From Aphidius gifuensis (lineage: Eukaryota; Arthropoda; Insecta; Hymenoptera; Braconidae), in assembly GCF_014905175.1 (NCBI RefSeq), contig NC_057792.1:10705101-10769100 (forward strand): 64,000 nucleotides of DNA. The letters run 5' to 3'. The notes beneath the pieces are model-generated. The model searched no databases and was not told the DNA's origin. It saw only the letters and a list, made by a program, of their open reading frames with translations. The translations under genes and the position numbers were made by a program. Shown here piece by piece: positions 55,592 through 64,000 of this stretch. Positions within the stretch are counted from its first letter, which is position 1; every line of letters begins with the position of its first letter.

Positions 55592-56264
55592 AAAGCGGGA
55601 CAAAATGGAACACTTAAGGAAAAAATATAAATCGATGTATGACAATAGTATTTTCCGATTAGTTTTTCTCACTTATTAATAAAAAAAACATAAATAATTT
55701 TTAAAAATTAAAAAAAAAATTATTATTATAAATTTTCTTTATTGTTGTTTAATAAAATGTGATATTAATCACAAAAAATAATTTTTTTTTATTTCTCTTC
55801 ATGTATAATTACGAACAATTGCTTTTAAATTAATTTATCACTATTTTTCTCGACGAACAAAAAAAAACATATAAAAAATAATTTTCTTTGTTCTTAAAAA
55901 AAATGTTCAAAAAATTTTCAAAAAAATTTTTTTTTTATTGCATCTATTTTCTTCCGGCTTTTTTAATCGAAGAGTGACGAAAAAATGAAAAAAAATATGA
56001 GTCAAAATATTTTTTTGGGTGTTCCATTGTGCCCCGCCGTTCCATTGTGCCCCGCTTTCCCCTATATGTGTATAACAGCTATACTCATTTTTTTCTTACA
56101 TACCGAAAATTTCAAGAAAAAATTTTTTTTTTATAAATTATTAAAATATATTCCGGGGTTAATGAAACAAATAAAATTTATATATCGGCTGAGTGTCGGT
56201 TGATTCTTGGATTGCCATGATTATAATGTAAATTCAAGTAGAACAAATTTTCCTCATCTCTAAT

Positions 56265-56335
56265 TGTTGCTGCTATAGTTAAGTAAGTAAGGCTCTGGAG
56301 TTTCAAATAGAAGGTCCCGTGTTCAAGTCCTGGTG
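56265..56335 (+). other. tRNA-like module of element F copy 2
   Basis: Same sequence as 51105-51173 with a few changes (gctatagttaagtaagtaag, then cgtgttcaagtcctggtg). The B-box is intact; the A-box has one change. Confidence 0.6.
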
Positions 56336-56599
56336 AAGTCAAGTATTTATGGTGTAGTTTTTTCAGTCAAATAAATTATTAATTATATAAATAAAAAAAT
56401 TAAATAGTTTAAACAATTAAAAAAATTTTTTTTTTTATAAAATTATTAAATTTTTGGGAGTCTTGGCCGAGTATTGGCAGCCAAAACTTGGCCCAGTATT
56501 GGTAGCCAAGCTTAAATTGGTGTCAATCCCCAAGCCTGGTGCAAGCACTGACCAAGACTGGCAGCCAAGACTTGGCAACATTTTGTAGCCACTCACTCA

Positions 56600-56757
56600 T
56601 TCACTCTCATTAGTTATATGGGCAAACACTCGCTCGGTCTACGCGTTCGCTCGTTTCGAGCGTTGGCTCGTCCAGCCGTTGGCTTGCTCCGAGCGTTACA
56701 TGGCCGACACACTGTTTTTTTTTTCACTACCCTGCGAAAAGAAGTTTCACTTCAAAA
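56600..56757. repeat. Right-end fragment of the gaagtgaaacttctt family
   Basis: A GC-rich ~12-bp tandem (cgctcgtttcgagcg, ttggctcgtccagcc) is followed by actaccctgcgaaaagaag and tttcacttc, the same order as the right ends at 35030-35192 and 57900-58050. It begins exactly where element F copy 2 is cut. Confidence 0.65.
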
Positions 56758-57159
56758 ACAAACATAAATTTTATCAAACATCGTCCGATTCGGTTCGGTA
56801 GTTCAATAAATATCTTGCAAAAACAAATTCTGACACTACATTTTGTTGAATGAAAAAAAAAATAAAGGGCCAAAAAATTTGAAAAAAATATCGTAATGTC
56901 TACAGATGAAGCGTCGTCGATTGGGACATTGCAGGAATTGATCGGTTAATATTTACAATTGGGCTCTGTGAGAGAATGGAAATAATAAATCTAATAAGGC
57001 CCAAAAATTGAGAATAAATATGATGATTGCGTTTGAGGAAAAAAATGTAACATAATGGACATCGTAAAAGCCAATTCGATCCAGAACTTCAATTTTTATC
57101 GCAAAATAACAAAAAGTCACACGAAAAGTTAAAACATAAGTGTCCTACGGAACACTAAA

Positions 57160-59460
57160 AATCAAGATAGAGACTTCGTTTAGGCTCAAAACATTCGTCT
57201 TCAAAAACTCTAGAGCCCGCATCATAGACTTTTTCTGCTATGAGCGAAACAAACAAATTAAAGCAAAACAAAAACACCTTGAAATCAAAAAATATGGATC
57301 ATAGAACAAAAAAGTTTTCAGAAAGCACTAGAACTTTCAAAGGAGCTTCTTTTAAGCTGGATGCAAAGTCTTCAAGTTAATAATAACTCCAAAAATGGCG
57401 ATCCTAAAAAAACGACAAAATAACGCCAACAATAACTCGTAAAAAAAAATTAGCGTGTTGCGAGTACGCGGGAGGGAAGTGAAACTTCTTTCAGAGTAGT
57501 TGCATGTCACGTTATAATAATATGTGTTGTACACGTTATAATTTATGATATCAATGGTATTAATAATAATAATAATATTAATCACGATATAATATTGATA
57601 ATATTATTACTAATATTATTTAAACTGATAAAACACAACAACTCTTCATGTCGAAATAATCATGATTCTTTAAACCCGCGAGATAACTATTGCTATTACT
57701 TTAACTATTTTTTGAAAATCAATTATTTAAGTATTAAACTAAGTTGAACTGTTTAATAATATTTAAATAAAAAAAAAAGTCGCACACGCATACACACATA
57801 GCAGCTGACGCTCCGAGTTTATACGCTAAATGTAGTACATGTTGTATGCTTGCCGGCTTCCCTTTTCTCTATGTAATTCTCCTCTCTTTATCCGCTTGTG
57901 ACCGAGTGTGTGATCGCGCGTGTGACCAAGCATGTGACAGAGCGTATAACAGAGCGTGTAACAGAGCGTTTGGCGGAGCGTGTGACACTCAGCGTGACGC
58001 TACTGGGGCTTTGAATTTTGTCGCTACCCTCCGTAAAGAAGTTACATTTCAAAAATCAAGATAAAGACTCCGTTTTAGGATTAAAAAAATGCGTCATTGA
58101 AAACTCTATCGGCCGCATCATAGACTTTTTCCGCTATAAGCTTTTAATGCAGAAAAAAATAAAAAACATTTTTTTTTTTTTTCAAAAAGTATATGCATCA
58201 GAAAACAAAAATTTTTTAGAAAGCACTAGATCTTTCGGAGAAACTTCTTTCGAGCCTAATACAAAGTCTCCATGTTGGAAATAACTCCAATTATGGTGGT
58301 CCGAAAAAAACGACGAAATGATGCCGACAATAACTCGTAAAAAATCAAGATAGAGACTTCGTTTTAGCCTCAAAAAATGCGTCTTTGAAAACTCTATCGC
58401 CCGAATTATAGACTTTTTCTACTATAAGCAATAGTTTTTGAAGCAAAAAAAAAAACCTCAAAATTTGAAAAAAAAACGACATTTTTTTCCTTTTCTCAAA
58501 AAGTATGCATCATAGAACAAAAATTTCCTGAAAAGCACTAGACCTTTTGAAGGAGCTACTTTTGAGCCTAATACAAAGTCTCTATATTGATAATAACTCC
58601 AAATATGGCGGTCCGGAAAAAACGAAAAAAAATGGAAAAAAAAAACAAAAAAAAGGCGTCAGCAATAACTTGTAAAAAAAATCAAGATTGAAACTTCGTT
58701 TTAGGCTCAAAGAATGCGTCTTCCATAACTCTATCACCCGCAACATGGACTTTTTTCGCTATAAGCAATAGCTTCTGAAGCAAAACAAAAAAACCTTGAA
58801 ATTTGAAAATTTTTTATCAGAAAGTATCACATCTATCACAGAAAAAATATCTTCCAGAAAGCACTTCTTGAAAAAGCTTCTTTTATGCCTAATACAAAGT
58901 CTCTATGTTGACAAGAACTCCAAATATGGTGGCCCGAAAAAAACAAAAAACGGCGCTCTATTTTATCTTGTGACAAAATTAAGAATAGTTATTTCTTATA
59001 AATGAAATTAAATTTAATAAAGCTATTGATCAATGGCTAAAAAAAGTATGTGACTTATCTCTTAATTTCTTTGGCTACATTATTTAATATTAATATAGCA
59101 TTTTTAATCAATTTTTTAATAATTTTGATAAATTGGGCAATAAATAACTCAACGTAGAATTGGATCAAAGACTTCGTAACAGGCTCTTATTTTGCGTCTC
59201 AAAAAACTCTAACGCCCGCATTGTGGGTTTTTTCCGCTATCTTCAATGGTTTTTGAGAAAAAAATAAAACTCCAAAATTTAAGAAAAATTAAATAAAAAC
59301 AAACGGATTTTGAATTTTCTGTATCAAAAACTATCGGAGATACAAAATGAACCCGTATTCTATATGATAGAACTTTGTGAGGACTTTGATTTGAGTCTAG
59401 TTTGATGTCTCTATCTTTATTATTCCAAAAGTTATAACACTTTTGAACAAATCTAAAAAA
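57160..59460. repeat. Degenerate ~300-bp tandem repeat
   Basis: Units begin with atcaagatagagacttcgtt-like words near 57165, 58053, 58338, 58680 and 59160. They then contain aaaactctatcgcccg, gactttttcygctat, tagaacaaaaattt, cactagac and taataactccaaatatggcg in order. The gap between the first two is a 600-bp insertion (57440-58050). Open frames across the array are short and frame-inconsistent between units. Confidence 0.75.
57440..58050. mobile_element. Non-autonomous element, gaagtgaaacttctt family, copy 2
   Basis: Matches copy 1 (33668-35192) at both ends and in the block cccgcgagataactattgct and gcacacgcatacacacatag. It lacks the long central foldback of copy 1. Near the right end is a ~12-bp tandem, agagcgtgtgac (57905-57990). 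It interrupts a tandem repeat whose other units give the empty site (aactcgtaaaaaatcaagat at 58330). Confidence 0.8.
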
Positions 59461-59827
59461 ATTAAATATTGAATAATTCAAAATAGAATTGGAATTAATA
59501 TTTTAATTAATTAGAATTAGAATTAATATTTTTATTAAAAAAATACAAATCTATTATAAATAAAGCTCATTATGACGTTTAAACAATTCAAAACAATAAA
59601 AATTAATAAATTGACTATCTCTTAATTCGATGTCGAAAGTCTGTCGAAACCCGTGTAGGAATCGCCAAGCATGGAAACATGGCCATACACTGGCCGATAA
59701 ACGGCAGCCCATGATTGGTAGCCAAGCAAGGGCCATTAATGGGATATACTTGGCAAACGATCGGTCCATTATTGTGTTGCCAAGATTGGCAGTCTTGTCT
59801 TGGCCAACGTCTGGCCATTAATTGGCT

Positions 59828-60810
59828 GGCCATTTAATGGTTACCATTCATCGGCCAATTCATGGTAAATGCATTGCTGGCCATTTAATGGCTGCCGTTC
59901 ATTGGCCGATCCTTGGCAAATTCATGGCTGGCCATTTAATGGGTACCATTCATCGGCCAATTCATGGCAAATTCATGGCTGGCCATTTAATGGCTACCGT
60001 TCATCGGCCAATTCATGGCATATTCATGGCCGGCCATTTAATGGCTGCCGTTCATCGGCCAATTCATGGCAAATTCATGACTGGCCATTAACGGCTGCCG
60101 TTCATTGGCCGATCCTTGGCAAATTCATGGCTGGCCACTTAATGGCTACCGTTCATCGGCCAATTCATGGCATATTCATGGCTGGCCATTTAATGGCTGC
60201 CGTTTATCGGCCAATTCATGGCATATTCATGGCTGGCCATTTAATGGCTGCCGTTTATCGGCCAATTCATGGCAAATTCATGACTGGCCATTAATGGCTG
60301 CCGTTCATCCGCCAATTCATGGCAAATTCATGACTGGCCATTAATGGCTGCCGTTCATCCGCCAATTCATGGCAAATTCATGGCTGGCCATTTAATGGCT
60401 GCCGTTCATCGGCCAATTCATGGCAAAATCGTGGCTGGCCATTAATGGCTGCCGTTCATCGGCCAATTCATGGCAAATTCATGGCTGGCCATTTAATGGC
60501 TACCGTTCATCGGCCAATTCATGGCAAATTCATGGCTGGCCATCAATGGCTACCGTTCATCGGCCAATTCATGGCAAATTCATGGCTGGCCATTAATGGC
60601 TGCCGTTCATCGGCCAATTCATGGCAAATTCATGGTAAATGCATTGCTGGCCATTTAATGGCTGCCGTTCATTGGCCGATCCTTGGCAAATTCATGGCTG
60701 GCCATTTAATGGGTACCATTCATCGGCCAATTCATGGCAAATTCATGGCTGGCCATTTAATGGCTACTGTTCATCGGCCAATTCATGGCTGGCCATTAAT
60801 GGCTACCAAC
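59828..60810 (+). repeat. 51-bp tandem repeat, about 19 copies
   Basis: ggccatttaatggctgccgt starts near 59828, 59879, 59930, 59981 and 60032 and onward at 51-bp steps (some units 50 bp or truncated), each followed by tcatcggccaattcatggca. Because 51 is divisible by three, stop-free frames of 134-141 codons appear; these are repeat translation (GWPFNGYRSSANSWQIH type), not proteins with a known role. Confidence 0.95.
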
Positions 60811-60997
60811 CATCAGCTAATTTTTGACAAAAAAAAAACAAGACAATAGAAAAAAAAAATTCAACAATGGAGCATTAAAATTAAATAAATAAATAAATAT
60901 ATTTGTATTTGAATAATCATCTTCAAAAAAGTCTACCAAGTCTACGAGTGAACTTAATTACTACAAGAGAACAAAAAACTTCAGAAATATATATATC

Positions 60998-61078
60998 GCG
61001 CTCGTGGCTCAGTTAGTTAAAGCATCGGTTTAGTGTAGGTTTAGGTTTTCGGTCGAGAGTTCGCGCCCGGCGAGAGGC
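60998..61078 (+). other. tRNA-like module of element I
   Basis: GCTCGTGGCTCAGTTAGTTA (good A-box and D-arm) and GAGAGTTCGCGCCCGGCG (weaker B-box) about 45 bases apart. The next T run lies well downstream, so terminator function is uncertain. Confidence 0.6.
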
Positions 61079-61438
61079 AGGAAAAAAAAAACATTTATTA
61101 TAAAAAAAAACAAAGTTGGACTCGATAATCTATATATGCAATTGAAAAAAAAAATATTTTTTTTATTTTTATTTATAAAAAAATTAATTTCGCAAGTAAT
61201 GGGCCAATCTTGGCAAGTGTTAATGCGCCAATCTTGGCAAATGTTAATGGGACAATCTTGGCAAATTTTAATGGGCCAATCTTGGCAAATGTTAATGGGC
61301 CAATAATGGCAGCCAATATTAGAATGGTGTAACGCGCCAGGCCCGGCGTATGAGTGGCCCATTAATGGCAGCCCATTAATGGCAAAATTTCGCCATGCAT
61401 CGGCCGTTGCATGGCCGTGTTGTAGTCTCCTACACGGG

Positions 61439-62385
61439 AAGGCGGTCAAAACGATGTAGAGACAGAGTCAATGCACATATAGTGATATAAAATTGAAAAA
61501 AAATTATTTTGGCTATTGTTCAATCTTTAAATGCTTTTATATACTGTTTTATTTTCTTTTTTCTTATGCAATTGTTATTAACAATAGATTGAAAAGCTAT
61601 TAACAAAAAAAAAAAAACATTTTTTTCATTATTACAAGTTTTTTATGTTTTCAAATTATATTTTTATTAAAAAAATAGAAATCTATCATAAATAAAGTCC
61701 ATCATGATGTTTAAACAAGTTAAAACGATAAAAAACGAATAAATTAAGCACCTCTCAATTCGGTGTCGAAAGCCTGTCGATTCAGTGACAAAATATCTCG
61801 GTAATAATGACCGAGTCAATTACCGATGAATGGTCTGAGGCTCGACAGCTTTCTGACTCCAGTAGATATGTGAATCATGTCAACCTAACCTCTCTACCAT
61901 GTATAATTGAAACTCTCATTTAATGATTTAATACATATACTTTTGGTTTCTTTGTCACGATTTTTATGGATTTTCAGAATTATAAATAACGATAAAAAAA
62001 AATATTCAAAAAATATTGATGGGTTCTTGAAGCAATTGACATTAATACCACGTACAAATTTGTTCAATAAATCTTTATCAATGACTGAAAAAATGTGAAA
62101 AAAATTAAAATTTTTTTTTTTTTTTGTACTTAGTATATCTGACTCTGTCCAATGTTAAGAGATAGGGCTTAGATTTGAGACCACTCCTTCAAAAAAACAC
62201 TCGGGTAACACGTTAAATATAAATTAAATGAATGATGGCAAAGCCTCATCACCAATGTCAGTTTTAACATGTATAATTTTAAGACGCACCTTGCAGTTTG
62301 GTGACCAGACTCAAAGTGATTTTATATTTTAATAATTCACTTCACAAGAAATTACCACATTACAGTCTGGTTGTAGTAACTGGGT
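61439..62385. other. Interval without an accepted gene
   Basis: 61665-61787 is a diverged direct copy of 59525-59649, the sequence left of element I. The rest is AT-rich. An open segment at 61979-62096 follows an acceptor-like ttttcag but is out of phase with host exon 7. Confidence 0.4.
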
Positions 62386-62389
62386 CCTT

Positions 62390-63745
62390 ACGGCGCAGGT
62401 AGGATTCTCCAATAGTGAACAACTGTGCCAGGCTTGTTACAAGCTTGTGTCCCGAGTCTTGGCAGTCTGAAATTGTGCCTAGCTTGACATAGGCAATTTT
62501 GCAATCAATGCACAAGCCTTGTTAATCCAGGCTTGTACCAAGCTTGTGCTTTTCAATTTTCCTGGCCTTACATAAGCCTCGATAGTTCAAGCTTATGACA
62601 AGCATGTGCTTTTCGATTTTCCCGGCTTTACACGAGCCTTGTGTCAAGCTAGTGCACGTCGTTTTATCAAGCTTGACACGAATCTTGACTTGAGCATATA
62701 CTGAAAAAAAAAAAATTATAGTACCATGCAGACCATTTTAATCTGACAATAAATTTTTCTCGAAATATATGGCTTAAATTAAAAAATGATTGAAGTAAAA
62801 GTTGTAGGATTTGAAGGAGGACATAGATAAAGGAAAAAAACTTTTTTTCTCGATTATCTAAACAATATCGATTTTAACACATTAATTTTTCATCAAATTG
62901 GTAAGAACCGTTTTTTCGTTAGTATCAAAAATATAGAGAAAAATCCATCAACATGTTGCATGTTTATCTGCAGATAAAATCGGGCTAAAAAAAAAATAAT
63001 TTTATCGAAAAATTTCTCAACTTAAAAGTGTTAGTTTGAATGCAAACAACTTTTTAGTACAAAAAAAAATATAGTAACCATTAAAAATAACTATGTTCAT
63101 ACCTGAAACTCCGCCATTATGAATTTTTCAGTTTTTTTTTTTTCTTCGTCTATGTCCCCCTTCAAATGCTACAACTTTTATTTGAATTATTTTTTAATTC
63201 AAGCTATATATTTCGAAAAAATCAGATTAAAAATGGGGCAGTCTGTATATAATAATACTATATAATTTTATATATGTATTTTGAATAAAAATTATCGGAT
63301 TGCGACTATCGTGTTGGGCTCATGCAAGGACTGTGTAGGTTCAATAGAATTGATTCATATAAAAAATTTTGACTGCAACTTTCATAGTTACCTCGATGGT
63401 TGTTATGAAAGTGCATTGGAGTTCCATGTAAACGGCATGGGTTCAAGACTTTTTCGAGTCCGTATTTTTCCTTTCAATGATTCCGATTGTTCAAACTGTG
63501 TCAATAAAAAAATATTAGTATTCAAAACTATAACTAATTAAAATAGTTGTCATAATAATTCAATTGATATATTTTTTTTTAATTTTGCCATAATCCTAGT
63601 AATAAAGCCTTGGTACAAGCCTGGTAGTCCAGCCTTGGCATATTCTCAAATACTTAACAATCTTGGCACAAGCTTGGAGCACAGGCCTGACATAAGCATG
63701 TGAGCCTTGTGCCACACCTGGCACAATCCTCAACTCTTCTCTGCA
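62390..63745. mobile_element. Foldback element with caagcttgtgc arms (element J)
   Basis: The left arm (62420-62700) is built of gccaggcttgttacaagctt and acaagcttgtg words. The right arm (63600-63730) has inverted and related words (ggcacaagcttgg, ccttgtgccacacctggcac). The outermost gtgccagg and cctggcac pair. The core is AT-rich, with a weak tRNA-like site at 63290-63350 near the right arm. An 86-codon frame over this site is considered spurious. Confidence 0.6.
63290..63350 (+). other. Weak tRNA-like site of element J
   Basis: GACTATCGTGTTGGGCTC is followed by GTGTAGGTTCAATAG, which resembles a B-box without a good stem. Accepted only because position and orientation match the modules of the other foldback elements. 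Confidence 0.3.
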
Positions 63746-64000
63746 GTGTTTACCATTGAGTTATGTATCGAACTAAACCATGCAGATATTCTAAGAATCG
63801 AACTGAACAAATTTGTTTAAACGCAATAAAATCGAAAAAGTTTGAGTTTCATATACAACCTTGCATGGAATAAATACCTACAAATAACAAAGTCAACGAT
63901 GGTCATTGAGATTAAAGTAACAAAGTATGGTTGTTATTTTTAATTCGAGAGTTTCTTGAGAATTCTTGTCACGTACCATTACTATAAAAAATTCGATTCC
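63746..64000. other. Window end, no gene seen
   Basis: AT-rich sequence without recognisable coding, repeat or RNA features. Confidence 0.5.

Larger units (their letters stand above)
54610..56064. mobile_element. Insertion with taggggaa ends inside element F copy 2
   Basis: The left end taggggaa and the right end gccccgctttcccctata form inverted repeats. The inner end (aaagcgggacaaaatggaac, 55592 onward) continues the left repeat after a second insertion. The uninterrupted copy of element F at 50885 gives the empty site, a TA tract, consistent with a TA target. The interior is AT-rich and non-coding. Confidence 0.65.
54104..56585. mobile_element. Element F, second copy, interrupted by nested insertions
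   Basis: 54104-54609 matches 50380-50890 (ggaattgccaagactcacaa onward), and 56065-56585 matches 50894-51390, with scattered substitutions. The left terminal few bases and the last right-end bases are missing or replaced. The interruption falls in the TA tract of the core. It carries a tRNA-like module at 56265-56335. Confidence 0.8.
59650..61438. mobile_element. Foldback element with tRNA-like module and 51-bp tandem array (element I)
   Basis: The ends cccgtgtagga and tcctacacggg are perfect 11-bp inverted repeats, related to those of element F. The left arm is a long tandem array of a 51-bp unit (59828-60810). The right arm (61195-61400) has atgggccaatcttggcaa repeats. Between lies an AT-rich core with a plus-strand tRNA-like module (60998-61078) nearer the right end. 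Confidence 0.85.

Noticed and set aside
59869..60849. Open frames of 134-141 codons with Trp/His/Ser-rich repeats
   Set aside because: They are translation of a 51-bp tandem repeat (a multiple of three) in several frames and lie inside a foldback element.
61979..62096. Candidate 3' exon of the host gene (DGFLKQLTLIPRTNLF)
   Set aside because: It follows an acceptor-like ttttcag, but its open frame needs two bases from the previous exon while exon 7 ends in phase 0, and no tail anchor follows.
63281..63541. 86-codon plus-strand frame with several Cys
   Set aside because: It has no recognisable motif, overlaps the weak tRNA-like site and lies in the core of a foldback element.

Overview
This window is strongly AT-rich eukaryotic DNA from an animal, most likely an insect. 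The reasons are GT-AG spliced genes, BEL/Pao-like LTR retrotransposon remains with an env-type gene, hAT, Helitron and P-element/THAP9-type transposases, many palindromic non-autonomous elements, and one host gene that looks like the insect member of the IRAG/LRMP (MRVI1-domain) family. A parasitoid wasp would fit the base composition and transposon load, but nothing seen here fixes the species. There are no bacterial operons, rRNA genes or CRISPR arrays.

Layout. 1-5060: AT-rich filler, a ~60-bp minisatellite, decayed coding sequence, a ~115-bp degenerate tandem repeat and a dead hAT C-terminus. 5740-9365: retrotransposon remains on the minus strand in the order env, polypurine tract, LTR, PBS-like site, gag, with a solo LTR of another element inserted before gag. 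9700-16290: a decayed Helitron (Rep plus PIF1-type helicase) with an RPA-like OB-fold gene upstream on the same strand. 16567-24101: a unit bounded by 16-bp inverted repeats and filled with a ~360-bp satellite, whose centre is a 719-bp dimeric higher-order repeat. 25106-26561: a BED-finger hAT transposase lacking its C-terminus. 28200-39540: a decayed P-element/THAP9-like transposase gene with three recognisable exons, flanked and invaded by inverted arrays carrying GC-rich hairpins and by several palindromic elements. 40124-64000: a host IRAG/LRMP-like gene on the plus strand (seven exons seen, 44063-52555), with introns and 3' surroundings packed with foldback elements.

The most interesting observation is a shared design among those foldback elements. 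Each has terminal inverted repeats and inward arms built from short repeated words. Between the arms lies an AT-rich core with an off-centre tRNA-like module (A-box and B-box) directed toward the nearer arm. The arms differ completely between families, while at least two elements (40256-41548 and 54618-55591) share a co-linear core. The second notable system is the satellite, whose monomer carries a word resembling the bounding inverted repeat.

Nearly all the transposon genes carry stop codons or frameshifts. The only gene that looks intact is the host IRAG/LRMP-like gene, and its 3' end is not identified here. All calls come from reading the sequence; no database search, alignment program or fold prediction was run.
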